From assembly GCA_028277985.1 (NCBI GenBank), contig JANQFG010000039.1:1-64000 (forward strand): 64,000 bases of DNA, written 5' to 3'. Below the pieces are notes generated by a model. It made no database searches and had not been told where the DNA came from. It worked only from the letters and a program-made list of their open reading frames with translations. This document shows positions 8,546-17,941 of the stretch, in pieces (positions within the stretch are counted from its first letter, which is position 1; each line of letters opens with the position of its first letter). Position numbers and translations under genes: made by a program. The stretch is from a bacterium (GTDB lineage: Bacteria; Desulfobacterota; DSWW01).

Positions 8546-11203
8546 ATGATCCTTTCCACCAAAAAGAGGCTTCAGGCGCTCATTCACGGGAAACGCTTCC
8601 GGGAAGAGCTGGACGAAGAGATGGCGTTCCACATCGACTGCCTCACCGAGGATCTCATCGAGAAAGGGATGGATCCCAAAGAGGCCCGGAGGGAGGCCGT
8701 CCAACGGTTCGGGAGTCAGGCCAGGGTTCAGGAGGAGGCCAGGGAAGCCATGGGATTGGCCATGGTGGACGAGACGGCCCGGAACCTGAGGCTCACCTTC
8801 CGGGGCATGGCCCGAAGCCCGGTCTTCGCCGGGACGTTCATTCTCACCCTGGCTCTGTGCATCGGCCTGGGCACCGCCGTGTTCAGCATTGTCGATGCCG
8901 TTCTTTGGCGTCCCCTTCCCTACCCCGCTCCAGACCAGCTCGCTCACGCCATCCTCTACCGGACCGAGTTCGGCAAAAGCCCAGGAAACACCTCGGTGGA
9001 TGGCCGGACCTGGGAGCTCCTTCGTGGCGAAGCCGGGGGAGTGGAGCGGGCCGTGTACTCGGGTTGGATCAGAGGGGTGAACCTCTCGACGGAAACGGCG
9101 GCGACCTTCGTGGGGCAGCAACGTGTGGGGGCCGGCTACTTCCAGACTCTGGGCGTCCTGCCACGAATGGGCCGGGAGTTTTCCGAGGCGGAGGACATTC
9201 CCGGTGGGCCGCCCGTGGCGATCCTGAGCCACGCCTTGTGGTCCAACACCTTCGAGGAGGATCCTGAAATCCTGGGGAGCACCATCCGCCTGAAGGGCGA
9301 AGCCCACACGGTGGTGGGCATCATGCCCGAGGATTTCATCACCGATGGCGACGCCGACGTCTGGACACCCCTTCAGCCCTCCACCACGGGCGAGGGGAGC
9401 GGGACGAACTACGCCGTCCTCGTCCGGGTGCCGGCGGGCATGACCGTAGAGGAAGCGGACTCACGCCTGGCCGGGATCCAAACGCCGAACTCGGAGGTCG
9501 GAGGCGCTCCGGAAACACGGTTCGGACTCGTCCCGTTGGAGGACGTCCAGACCGCCGGCCTCGAGTTCCCCCTCCTGGTTCTCCTGAGCTCCATCGGGCT
9601 GATGCTCCTCGTCGGGTGCGCCAACCTGGCCGGGCTGCAAATCGCCCGGTCGCTGGCCAGGCGCGGGGAGATGGCCACCCGGCAGGCCCTGGGAAGCGGC
9701 GCCGGGCCGCTGATGCGGCAGGCCATCGTCGAGAACCTGACGCTGGGGGTCCTGGGTGGCTTGGCCGGTTTGCTCATCGCGGGCGTGGCCGTCCACGGCT
9801 TGGAGACCCTGGTCCACTCTCACTTCAACACCTGGCAGGAGGTTCGCCTCGACAGCCGGGCCCTCTTCTCGGCCATGGGCCTCACGGGTCTGGCCACACT
9901 CCTGTTCGGGCTGGTTCCCGTGGTTCAGGCCACGACCCCGGACCTTCGCCAGACCATCGTGGCGGGGACCCGGGTGGTGGTGGGCGCCGGGAGGCACCGG
10001 ATCCGAAGAGCCCTCCTGGTGGGAGAGGTCACCATGGTGGCGGCCCTCCTCTTCGCCGCCGGTCTCCTGGTGCGGAGCTACGGACACCTGGACGCCATGA
10101 CGCCGGGGTTCGATGCCGATGGGGTCCTCTCGGTCCAGTTCTCCCTGGACGATGCCCGGTATGCCGATTCGGAAGCCGTCCGGAATCTGTTCAGCCAGAG
10201 CCTTGACGGGATCCAGCGGATTCCCGAAGTCCGGTCGGCCTCGGTGACGCTCACCCTTCCCTATGAGCGGCCCCTCAACCTCACGTTCCGGCTTCCCGGC
10301 GACGGGGAGGAGGTCAACCGGCTGACAAACGCGGTCTATGTCACCCCAGGATTTTTCCAGACCCTGGAGATCCCGCTTTTACAGGGCCGGACCATCGAGG
10401 TCGCCGACCGTGCAGACGCGCCCATCGTCGCGGTGGCCAATCAAGCCTGGGTGGACACCTACATGGAAGGCCTGAATGCCGTGGGTACGCGGGTATCCAT
10501 GGGGTATGGTGGTGGGGACGGCATCGAGATCGTCGGCATTGTGGGGAACGTCCTCCAGCGGGCGGCGTGGGGCGACGCCGAAACCCCGGTGTGGGAAACC
10601 CCGACCCTCTACCTGGCGGCCGACCAGGCCAGCGGGGGGTTCTTCAGGGGGATCCACATATGGTTCTCGCCGAGCTGGATCATTGAAGCCGCCGGCCAAC
10701 AACGGAACGTGGTAGCTCAGGTCGTGGACGTGTTCCGGCAGGTGGACCCCGAGCTCCCCGTGGCTCGTGTCGCGTCTCTGCGCGAGGTGATGGACTCGGC
10801 CTTCGCACGGGAGCGGTTCGAAGCCGCGTTCCTCTTGACGGTGGCGGGGTTTGCGCTGCTCCTGGCGGCCGTGGGGCTGTACGGTATCGTGGCCCACGAG
10901 GTCACGGAGCGCCGGACCGAAATGGGTCTCCGGATGGCCCTCGGGTCCTCTCCCCGGCAGGCCATATGGACGGCTGGGGTGAGCGGCCTCCGCCTCACCG
11001 TCATCGGTCTCGCCGTGGGGGCGATCCTGACTGTGCCGGTGGGCCGGGCCATGAATCATCTCATCTACGGTATCCAGCCCTTCGATCCCATGACGCTGCT
11101 TTTGACCACCTGTATCCTGATGCTGGTGACGGCCGTTGCCAGCTTCCTGCCGGCGGCTCGGGTGGGACGTTCGGATCCTGGGGGCATCCTGAGAGAGGGA
11201 TGA
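8546..11203 (+). CDS. ADOP-type orphan ABC transporter permease
   Basis: 885 residues from ATG 8546, which lies 2 nt after the PadR stop. It starts with the cytosolic permease prefix domain (FREELDEEMAFHI, then GMDPKEARREAVQRFG), followed by two MacB/FtsX permease units: a helix at about 93-115, a periplasmic domain, FtsX helices with LLVGCANLAGLQIARSLARR, then a second set ending LLAAVGLYGIVAHEVTERR and GLRMALGSS. Its prefix differs from that of the upstream permease at 5378, so it is not a simple recent duplicate. Substrate unknown; no ATPase partner in the window. Confidence 0.9.
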   Translation: MILSTKKRLQALIHGKRFREELDEEMAFHIDCLTEDLIEKGMDPKEARREAVQRFGSQARVQEEAREAMGLAMVDETARNLRLTFRGMARSPVFAGTFILTLALCIGLGTAVFSIVDAVLWRPLPYPAPDQLAHAILYRTEFGKSPGNTSVDGRTWELLRGEAGGVERAVYSGWIRGVNLSTETAATFVGQQRVGAGYFQTLGVLPRMGREFSEAEDIPGGPPVAILSHALWSNTFEEDPEILGSTIRLKGEAHTVVGIMPEDFITDGDADVWTPLQPSTTGEGSGTNYAVLVRVPAGMTVEEADSRLAGIQTPNSEVGGAPETRFGLVPLEDVQTAGLEFPLLVLLSSIGLMLLVGCANLAGLQIARSLARRGEMATRQALGSGAGPLMRQAIVENLTLGVLGGLAGLLIAGVAVHGLETLVHSHFNTWQEVRLDSRALFSAMGLTGLATLLFGLVPVVQATTPDLRQTIVAGTRVVVGAGRHRIRRALLVGEVTMVAALLFAAGLLVRSYGHLDAMTPGFDADGVLSVQFSLDDARYADSEAVRNLFSQSLDGIQRIPEVRSASVTLTLPYERPLNLTFRLPGDGEEVNRLTNAVYVTPGFFQTLEIPLLQGRTIEVADRADAPIVAVANQAWVDTYMEGLNAVGTRVSMGYGGGDGIEIVGIVGNVLQRAAWGDAETPVWETPTLYLAADQASGGFFRGIHIWFSPSWIIEAAGQQRNVVAQVVDVFRQVDPELPVARVASLREVMDSAFARERFEAAFLLTVAGFALLLAAVGLYGIVAHEVTERRTEMGLRMALGSSPRQAIWTAGVSGLRLTVIGLAVGAILTVPVGRAMNHLIYGIQPFDPMTLLLTTCILMLVTAVASFLPAARVGRSDPGGILREG

Positions 11204-11227
11204 GGAAGAGGACGCAGAGGCGCGGGC

Positions 11228-11608
11228 ATGCGGATCCTGGGCGGCTTGGGGGGGCTGGCGCTTCTGCTCACGCTGGTCGGCGTTTACGGCGTGGTGACCC
11301 ATGCGGTGGGCCGGCGAAAGCAGGAGATGGGGCTGCGGATGGCCCTCGGGGCGGACGGGTCCAGCATCGCGAGCATGGTGCTCCGGTCCAACGCGAAGAT
11401 GGCTCTGCTGGGGCTCCTTATCGGGCTCGCCATGAGTCTGGCCGCCGGGCAAGGGTTGGCGTTTCTCCTGGCCGGGGTCAGTCCCAGGGATCCGGCAGTC
11501 CTGGGCGTGGTGGCGAGCCTTTTGTTCGCAGCAATCCTTTCCGCCTCCTACGCCCCTGCGCGCAGGGCGGGTCGCGTCGATCCCGTTCGGACCCTCCGGG
11601 GGAAGTAG
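11228..11608 (+). pseudogene. C-terminal fragment of an ADOP/MacB-type permease
   Basis: 126 residues corresponding only to the last FtsX block: TLVGVYGVVTHAVGRRKQEM, GLRMALGADGS, then helices and the usual ending YAPARRAGRVDPVRTLRGK. About 85% of a full-length permease is missing. It begins 24 bp after the stop of the preceding permease, which suggests a third permease lost its front part through recombination between paralogues. It might still be translated, but function is unlikely. Confidence 0.8.
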
Positions 11609-11669
11609 GGAGCCGCCGCCGCCTCGGGTACGCCGGAGCGTGTGGGCTCGACAGTGCTTGCGGAGCGGG

Positions 11670-12533
11670 TCAGGCGCGGCGCTTGAGTGCGATGGAACAT
11701 GCCACTTGCCAGGTGTCCCATCGCACCTCGGCTGCATGCCGAGCGAACCACTTCATGGAGGGAAGGTCGGCCGGCTCGAAGTCCGACTGAGGGAACCAGG
11801 TCTCGTACAGGTAATCCCAGGCGTCCGCAATCGATTGCAGCGGTCCATCGCAGTCCACCTCCACCGCCTGGAACGGACCGAGCTCGCGGATTCCGAACGG
11901 ACCGGCGGCTTCCACCGTTTCGGGCACTTCGACGCAGAGGTCGTAGTGGAGCCGGTCCATCGGTGTTGTCTCGTAGTTGTCCCAGCTCATCCCCACGACC
12001 TGTGCCTCCTCCCAACGGACGCCACGTTCGTCGAGGGATTGGAGAAGTCTCTCGAGCCCTGCGGCTAGAGCGGGCACGTGGAAGGCTGGGCGAATTCGAG
12101 TATAGGCGAGTCGCACTCGGTTTCGGTTGACCAGCCGGGCCTCGGCCGCGATGGGAGGGGACGATCGGTGTTCGCCTCGCCCCTCCGGCGCCGCCAGGCG
12201 ACTCCGCCGATCCCAATGGCTCGGGGCGATCCCATAGTTGCGCCGGAAGGTTCTGGAGAATTCCTGGGACGTCGCGAACCCCATTTCCAACGCAATGGAC
12301 GTGAGACTCCTGGACGGCTTTGCCTTCATCAGATAGGCAGCCCGCTCGAGGCGTGCTCTTTGCACGAACCTTCCAACCGTTTCTCCCGCTACCGCGAGAA
12401 AGACCCGGTGGAAGTGGAAGGGAGAGGAATGGGCTACCGCAGCGAGACTTTCGACAGTGTGCGGCCCCGCCGGATGGTCACGTATGTGATCCATCACCCC
12501 GTGTATACGGCGGGTCCAGAGGTCTGATGGCAT
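11670..12533 (-). CDS. AraC-family regulator with GyrI-like ligand domain
   Basis: 287 residues from ATG 12533. The N-terminal AraC domain has two helix-turn-helix units: HTVESLAAVAHSSPFHFHRV, and SLTSIALEMGFATSQEFSRT followed by FRRNYGIAPSHWD. The C-terminal half (about residues 130-287) has the GyrI/BmrR-like effector-binding pattern, as in SoxS/Rob-like regulators that bind hydrophobic compounds. It is divergent from the VOC gene and may control it. No strong Shine-Dalgarno marks the start; an upstream in-frame start would add 18 residues. Confidence 0.85.
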   Translation of the reverse strand: MPSDLWTRRIHGVMDHIRDHPAGPHTVESLAAVAHSSPFHFHRVFLAVAGETVGRFVQRARLERAAYLMKAKPSRSLTSIALEMGFATSQEFSRTFRRNYGIAPSHWDRRSRLAAPEGRGEHRSSPPIAAEARLVNRNRVRLAYTRIRPAFHVPALAAGLERLLQSLDERGVRWEEAQVVGMSWDNYETTPMDRLHYDLCVEVPETVEAAGPFGIRELGPFQAVEVDCDGPLQSIADAWDYLYETWFPQSDFEPADLPSMKWFARHAAEVRWDTWQVACSIALKRRA

Positions 12534-12634
12534 GGTCGAAATCGAGCAAGAAATGCGAAGCGCCGATCCGGTGGCGCCGGTTAACATACGTCGGGCAATC
12601 TGAGCCCGTGTACATCGATGCGACAGGAGTCACC

Positions 12635-13018
12635 ATGCACCTCCAGCCCTACCTGATCTTCCCTGGCACCTGCCGGGACGCCCTCGAGTTCTATTCCGAG
12701 GCTCTCGGCGGCGCGATCGAGCATCTTCAGACCGTCGGAGACTCCCCCCTGCCCGCACCAGCCGAGTATGCCGACCGGATCTTCAACTCCGTCTTCGTCG
12801 CTGGTGGCCTCCGATTCATGGCGTCCGACGGAGAACCGGGCAACGATCCCCGCGTCGGCCAGAACTTCGCGATGTTCGTCACATGTCCGGATGCGGAGCG
12901 GCAGGGGAAGGTCTTCGCGGCGTTGGAAGAGGGTGGCCGTGTCCTGTTTCCCCTCGATGAAGGCTTCGGGATGATCGAGGATCGTTTCGAGATCCGCTGG
13001 ATGATCGCCCTCGAGTGA
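12635..13018 (+). CDS. VOC-superfamily protein, PhnB-like
   Basis: 127 residues from ATG 12635, preceded by AGGAG at the right distance. It resembles the PhnB-like glyoxalase/bleomycin-resistance fold: LQPYLIFPGTCRDALEFYSE at the N-terminus, GGAIE, a middle FVAGGLRFMASD strand, NFAMFVTCPD and the ending EIRWMIALE. Members bind small ligands or metals, but specific activities are mostly unknown. The divergent AraC/GyrI gene suggests a shared small-molecule response. No catalytic assignment is made. Confidence 0.85.
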   Translation: MHLQPYLIFPGTCRDALEFYSEALGGAIEHLQTVGDSPLPAPAEYADRIFNSVFVAGGLRFMASDGEPGNDPRVGQNFAMFVTCPDAERQGKVFAALEEGGRVLFPLDEGFGMIEDRFEIRWMIALE

Positions 13019-13097
13019 CCCTGCTGCGCATCTGCGGGAGTGGAGCGCCAGGGGGTTGAGGAGTGAACGTCCAACGGACAGAAGGCGGGGGGGAGAT

Positions 13098-13577
13098 TTG
13101 CCGCGGCCAATCAAGTGGGGATTGATACTGGGAGTGACGGTTGCCGTCCAGAACTTCGTGTTTGGCGCCGCCGGATGGCACAGGACGTACAGCATGTCGT
13201 TCGTGTTCCTGGTCGTTGCCATTGGGATCAATGTGGTGACCGTAGTCCTGTGCTTGCGAGAGACGGCATCTGAAGAGGCTTGGGGGGGGCAGCTTCGAAA
13301 TGGTCTTATCGTCGGACTCGTCGGCTCGGTGCTCATCTTCGCCAGTGCCTGGTTCGTGACGGCGGTCGTGTTCCCGGACTACTTCGAGGAGATGGCCGAA
13401 GGATACCGGGAAGCGTACGCGAACATGGGCCTATCCCAGGAAGCCATCGAGGAGTCGGTGGCCGGGGTCGCAGCGACGTCGCCTGTTCGGTCTGCCTTCG
13501 AAGGCGTCGTGGGCACCGGGGTCGTCAGCCTCGCCGCCGCAGCGGTCACCGGGGTTTGGGTCCGCAGGAAGGACTGA
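13098..13577 (+). CDS. DUF4199-like integral membrane protein
   Basis: About 159 residues from TTG 13098, chosen because GGCGGGGGGGAG lies just upstream. Four hydrophobic segments are visible: GLILGVTVAVQNFVFGA, FVFLVVAIGINVVTVVL, GLIVGLVGSVLIFASAWF and a C-terminal one ending GVWVRRKD. Between segments 3 and 4 is a soluble stretch, EEMAEGYREAYANMGLS. Arrangement and length fit DUF4199, whose function is unknown. Confidence 0.65.
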   Translation: MPRPIKWGLILGVTVAVQNFVFGAAGWHRTYSMSFVFLVVAIGINVVTVVLCLRETASEEAWGGQLRNGLIVGLVGSVLIFASAWFVTAVVFPDYFEEMAEGYREAYANMGLSQEAIEESVAGVAATSPVRSAFEGVVGTGVVSLAAAAVTGVWVRRKD

Positions 13578-13660
13578 GGCACGGCGCGGTAGGATTCCAC
13601 CCTACAACCCGGGAGCCTAGAACGAACACTCTATGTGGGATAGTGGGCTGAGGCGGATCA

Positions 13661-13770
13661 GCTCCGCTTGTCTTCCTAGCCGAACACCTAGAGGAGGCAT
13701 CAGAGATTCCAGACGAGGTACAGGCCCTCTGTTTGACTGCCCAACAAGTCCCCCGTAAGGCAGAGGAGGT
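13661..13770. repeat. 110-bp coding-type repeat, copy A
   Basis: Closely matches 43942-44051 without gaps, with about ten substitutions. In the same frame both copies encode PLVFLAEHLEEASEIPDEV. Here no start or flanking gene remains, whereas copy B sits inside a small open reading frame with a ribosome-binding site. Copy A is probably a fragment of that gene moved into the island. Confidence 0.8.
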
Positions 13771-13813
13771 CCTAAAAGGAGGGATGGGCCGATGCACAAA
13801 TCTCGGATCCACG

Positions 13814-14494
13814 TCATACCCTGCCCCCAATGGCCTCTATCACTGCGACCAGCTGCTCCTGCACGAGCTGCAGCGAGCTTTCGGAGTCCTGGAGGGAGAC
13901 CATGATTCAAACGACATCACTCGCGAACCCCGGATAATCGGCGGGTCTCTCCCAGTTGGGCGATTGGTGCCGCTCGACAGCGGGGTCAATCAGGGCTGCC
14001 ATGCTGATCGCCTTACCGATCCGCTCGAAGGTGCGAAGAAGGAAAGGAGTCTGTGCCTGCGCGACGGTCTTCGAGTTGTTGACCGCCCCTCGATACCGGA
14101 GCAGGGCATTTCGGACGATCGGCGAGGGAACCAGCCTCAGATCTCCTCCGTCGATTGTGCTCAGATCCGGGGTGAAGGTGGGTACGTTACTTGATTCACG
14201 GAGCATTGCGTTCAGCGAATCCGCCGGGGGGAGGGAAGCGCGTCCAACGGCAGAGGTCAGTGCCCCGCCCTGTTCGATCGCCTTCCGGTAGCCTTCCAAC
14301 GCCGCGTCGAGTTCCACGCGTGACGCCCGGAGGTCCAACAGGATCTGCTCCAGGTAGAGGGCCTCGAGCCCCCGGTCTTGGCGCCCCGACCAGAGCGCGT
14401 TTACTCCGAGCGCTACCAAGACACCAACCACGATCACAAAAAACTCGCCTAACAGTCGGTGGCGCCAGCGACGGTCTTCAGCTGTTGTGCTCAT
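13814..14494 (-). pseudogene. DUF6090-type membrane protein with in-frame stop
   Basis: Intact for 195 codons: a basic start (EDRRWRHRLLGEFF), one transmembrane helix (FFVIVVGVLVALGVNALW), then a helical region typical of DUF6090-like proteins. A TGA at 13907-13909 then ends the frame. The same frame continues for another 30 codons as a coiled-coil (SLQDSESSLQLVQEQLVAVI), as expected for the family's C-terminus, to a second TGA at 13814. This looks like a recent nonsense mutation, or a functional shortened protein. Confidence 0.65.
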
Positions 14495-14562
14495 GGAATC
14501 TCTGAAAGTCGTCGATGGCCGGGAAATTGGAGAAACACCGGGGTTTCCTCCTCGCTTCGGAT

Positions 14563-17229
14563 TTATTCCTGTTGAAGCACCCGCACGGGCTCCACGCGGC
14601 TGGCACGCAACGCAGGCACATATGCGGCAGCCAGAGCGCCCACCGCCGAGAGGACGAGCACGGAAACGAAGGTGATGGGATCCCGATCCGAGACCCCAAA
14701 GAGCATCGACCGGAGTACCGGACCCAAGGCCGCAGCCGCCGCCATACCCGCAGTGCCGCCCAAGGCGACGACCATAGCGGCTCGCTTCAAAACCTGGCTC
14801 CGCACCGACGAGGCCTCCGCCCCGAGGGCCATGCGGACACCGATTTCTCGTGTGCCTACTGCCACTCCGTAGGCCATTACCCCGTAGACGCCGAGCATTG
14901 CCACCACGACAGCCAGGACAGCGAAGATGGTGAGCGTGAATGTCCGAAACCGAGCCGGAAGCGTGGTTTCCCGAATCGACTCCTCCAGGGAGGTGATCGA
15001 GCGGAGGGGCGCCGTGGGATCCAGGGCCTGAACAACCCGGCGCACATGGTCCACCACGGCGTACGGGTCGCCGTTCGTGCGCAGCGCCGCGTAGAAGAAC
15101 CGTCCAGAGATAAACGAGTATTGCCGGAGCAGCGTCGCCAGGTCGTAGTAGGCTCTGGGGCGGGCGTCATGGTCGAGACCACCGTCCATCACGTCCGGGA
15201 CGATGCCAACGACCGTGTAATTACTCTCGTCCGGAGAGACTCGACCCTCGTCCACGTCAAAGGAGAAGCGCTTACCCAGGGCAACCTGGCCTGGCCACAG
15301 CAGGTGGGCGGCGGATTCGTTGATTACGACCTCGCGCCCATGGGTGGCGTCCGCCACCGCGGAAGCCACGTCCCGTCCCCGAAGCAGCGGCAAGCCCAGT
15401 GCAGCACGGTACGCTCCGTTGGTGGCCTCCAGGCCGAGCAGTGGAGCACCGCCGCGCCGAAAGGTTTCCCCCTCACGGGTCACGGAAGCATTGATGATTG
15501 CGTTGCTGAACGGTGGGTGCGTGCTGAGGCCCACGGATTCCACCGATGGGATACCGCTGAGTCCTTCGAGTAGGAGCTGGTGAAACTGGAGGACATCTTC
15601 GGGCGTTGCGTAGTTCCCGCGGCCCAGTCCCACTTCCACGATGAGTATCCGGCCGGGATCGACGAACCCGGTCTCTACTCGGTTCAGTGCCGAAAAGGAG
15701 CGAAGGAGCATCCCCGATCCGGAGAGGAGCACCACGGCGAGGGCGAGCTGTGCGCCTGCGAGAAGGTTGTGCGTGCGCCGGGTGCCGCGACTGATGGTAC
15801 GTGAAGCATCGGGGCGAGCCCCGGCGATGCGTGCACCACGTAGGCCGGGCAGCACACCGAACACAATCCCCGCGACCACGGCAACCGCGAAGGCGAACAG
15901 CACCACCACCGGGTCGATGACGATGGCCTCCCGCCTGGGTAGGTCAGGGGGCGCAAGGGAGAGCAACGCACGCACGCCCAGCACGGCTCCACCCAGCCCC
16001 AAGGCACCACCGCAGAGGGAGAGCGCCGTGCTTTCTGCCAGGACCTGCACGGCCAGGCGGCCTCGGCTGGCCCCGAGAGCCAGACGCACCGAAAGCTCCT
16101 TGAGGCGGGCTTCGGTTCGGGCCAGGGCCAGGCCCGCCACGTTGGCACAGGCCGCCAGGAGGAAAAAACCCACTGCACCCATGAATACCCACAGCACACG
16201 GCGGACCCGGGCCCGATCGACCTCGGCCAGACTCCGGGCCGTCACGGGGCGGATCTCTTCGCCGTGGATCTCCTTGAGGGCAGCGGAGAGGGATGCCAGT
16301 TCATCGCTGAGAGCCGCTACCGACACTCCTTCTGAGAGGCGTCCCACCGCGTGGAGGAATCCGGCTCCCCTGTTGTTGAGCCAGGTGGGTAGACGGAGAG
16401 GAATCCAATAGTCGATGTCGGCGTTCGGGAAGGCAAAACCTCGCGGCATCACCCCCCGCACCGTCCATGTCTGTTCGTAGAAGTCGATAGACTGCCCGAC
16501 GATCCGGGGGTCGGAGCCGAAACGTCGCTCCCACACCTGGGCGGCGAGGAAGATGGACTGGTCCCCCGCCTCACCTTCGCCCGGTGCGAAGAACGTACCG
16601 ATCATGGGCGGTACCCCTAGAACGGTGAAGAACTCGGGGGTGGTGGAGGCGCCCTGCCAGACTTCGGCAATCTCCGGTGTTACATAGACTCCTTCAGACA
16701 GGTGGTATGCGGCCAGGGCGCCCACGCTTTCCAGGCCATCCCGCCAATCCAGGAATGTCGGATAGTCCAGACCTCCGTCGGCCGGTTCACCTTCGCGGAG
16801 AGCGTCGATACGCACGAGGGCGGCTGGATCCGGATAGGGAAGGTCCCTCAGGAGAACCCCGCGTACAACCGTGAACACCGACACGGTGGCCGCCATGGCC
16901 ACGGCGAGCGTCACGACCACCGTGGCGGAGTACCCGGGGGCACGTCGCAACACGCGGAGGCCATCCCGCAAGGGTCCGATTCCTCCGCCTACGCTGAGGT
17001 CGTGCATGGCCCGACCGGAATGCCACCGGCGGCCCCGGAGGCCGTCTGCGGTCGCGAACAACCAGATGCCGAGCGCCTGACGGAGGTACCAGCGCGAGGC
17101 AGCTGCCTCTCCATACGCTTCCACCCGCCGAGTACGCTCCTGGTGGAGGTCCCCTCGGATGGATTCCCCGGTGGGCCCCCGGGGCAGAGCACGATCCAGA
17201 ATCCGGTCCGCCCACGTGCGGTAGCTCAC
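14563..17229 (-). CDS. ADOP-type orphan ABC transporter permease
   Basis: 888 residues from GTG 17229. This start overlaps the PadR stop by 4 nt (GTGA), the coupling seen in the other pairs. The N-terminus is a permease prefix domain (WADRILDRALPRGPTGESIR, GDLHQE). Two MacB/FtsX units follow, with LLAACANVAGLALARTEAR in the first and LGVYGVMAYGVAVGTREIG, RMALGAE in the second, ending ASRVEPVRVLQQE. An inner-membrane protein with unknown substrate; no ATPase partner in view. Confidence 0.9.
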   Translation of the reverse strand: MSYRTWADRILDRALPRGPTGESIRGDLHQERTRRVEAYGEAAASRWYLRQALGIWLFATADGLRGRRWHSGRAMHDLSVGGGIGPLRDGLRVLRRAPGYSATVVVTLAVAMAATVSVFTVVRGVLLRDLPYPDPAALVRIDALREGEPADGGLDYPTFLDWRDGLESVGALAAYHLSEGVYVTPEIAEVWQGASTTPEFFTVLGVPPMIGTFFAPGEGEAGDQSIFLAAQVWERRFGSDPRIVGQSIDFYEQTWTVRGVMPRGFAFPNADIDYWIPLRLPTWLNNRGAGFLHAVGRLSEGVSVAALSDELASLSAALKEIHGEEIRPVTARSLAEVDRARVRRVLWVFMGAVGFFLLAACANVAGLALARTEARLKELSVRLALGASRGRLAVQVLAESTALSLCGGALGLGGAVLGVRALLSLAPPDLPRREAIVIDPVVVLFAFAVAVVAGIVFGVLPGLRGARIAGARPDASRTISRGTRRTHNLLAGAQLALAVVLLSGSGMLLRSFSALNRVETGFVDPGRILIVEVGLGRGNYATPEDVLQFHQLLLEGLSGIPSVESVGLSTHPPFSNAIINASVTREGETFRRGGAPLLGLEATNGAYRAALGLPLLRGRDVASAVADATHGREVVINESAAHLLWPGQVALGKRFSFDVDEGRVSPDESNYTVVGIVPDVMDGGLDHDARPRAYYDLATLLRQYSFISGRFFYAALRTNGDPYAVVDHVRRVVQALDPTAPLRSITSLEESIRETTLPARFRTFTLTIFAVLAVVVAMLGVYGVMAYGVAVGTREIGVRMALGAEASSVRSQVLKRAAMVVALGGTAGMAAAAALGPVLRSMLFGVSDRDPITFVSVLVLSAVGALAAAYVPALRASRVEPVRVLQQE

Positions 17230-17564
17230 TCGGACCCTCCGGCGAGTACGCCTTCGATGCCATCCCACAGCCGGAGTAGGGCCTGCCGCCGCAGGCGCAG
17301 CACCTCCAGGCCAGCCTCGGTCACGCGGAAACAACGCCGTATATGGCCCTTTCGCCCTTCACCCGGGTCCCGGGCCTTCCACCGAACCAGACCTTTGCCC
17401 TCCAGGCGGTTCAGAGTCGAATAGAGGGCTCCCCGCGTTACCGACCGCCCAACCGACCGATCCAACTCCTCGGCGATCTCCGGGCCAAATGCGTCTTCGC
17501 CCAGTCGAACGATGACCAGTAGCACGAGCTGTTCAAACTCGCCTAAACTGCTTCGTCCGCCCAT
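17226..17564 (-). CDS. PadR-family transcriptional regulator
   Basis: 112 residues from ATG 17564, chosen because GGAGGTG lies 8 nt upstream. The winged helix is seen as LGEFEQLVLLVIVRLGEDAF, GPEIAEELD and TRGALYSTLNRLEGKGLV, and the wing carries basic residues (RKGHIRR). It overlaps the following permease start by 4 nt. A long perfect inverted repeat lies 40 bp upstream and is the likely operator. Confidence 0.9.
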   Translation of the reverse strand: MGGRSSLGEFEQLVLLVIVRLGEDAFGPEIAEELDRSVGRSVTRGALYSTLNRLEGKGLVRWKARDPGEGRKGHIRRCFRVTEAGLEVLRLRRQALLRLWDGIEGVLAGGSE

Positions 17565-17603
17565 CCGTAGCACCTCCGTGTCTGATTTCCCGACCGAACT
17601 TAT

Positions 17604-17636
17604 GTCTACAAGATAGACTAAGACTAACTTGTAGAC
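17604..17636. promoter_or_regulatory. Inverted-repeat operator upstream of PadR gene 3
   Basis: Perfect 9-bp arms, GTCTACAAG (17604-17612) and CTTGTAGAC (17628-17636), separated by 15 nt, 40 bp upstream of the PadR start. The spacer holds two direct AGACTAA-like steps. Probably the autoregulatory site of the PadR encoded at 17226. Confidence 0.65.
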
Positions 17637-17941
17637 GGAGTCGGTCAAGGGGTACCGACCAACGGACCATCGGATTGATCGATGAGCCGCCGCCTTGACG
17701 GCTGCTATGCGACGCCGATGGTATTGTGCAGACAGTGACAACAACGGAGGCTCACCTAGCTCGATAGCCGCCTAGGTGTGAGAACCAGAGAAACTGCTCA
17801 CTGAAAGGCCGGGATGAGAAGCTGGGGGTTGGAGTTGCCCTCTTGGATACCGTCGTCCTGACCTCCCTCGCCTGGTTTGGACTGTGGCCTTCTCACCGAA
17901 TACTGAATCACCCCCAGGCCAAAACACCCGCCCCGCCCATG

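Noticed and set aside
10379..11737. 452-codon minus-strand open frame
   Set aside because: Antisense to the end of one permease and a permease fragment; low-complexity composition.
15641..16411. 256-codon plus-strand open frame
   Set aside because: Antisense to the permease at 14563-17229; Arg/Ala/Thr-rich shadow.
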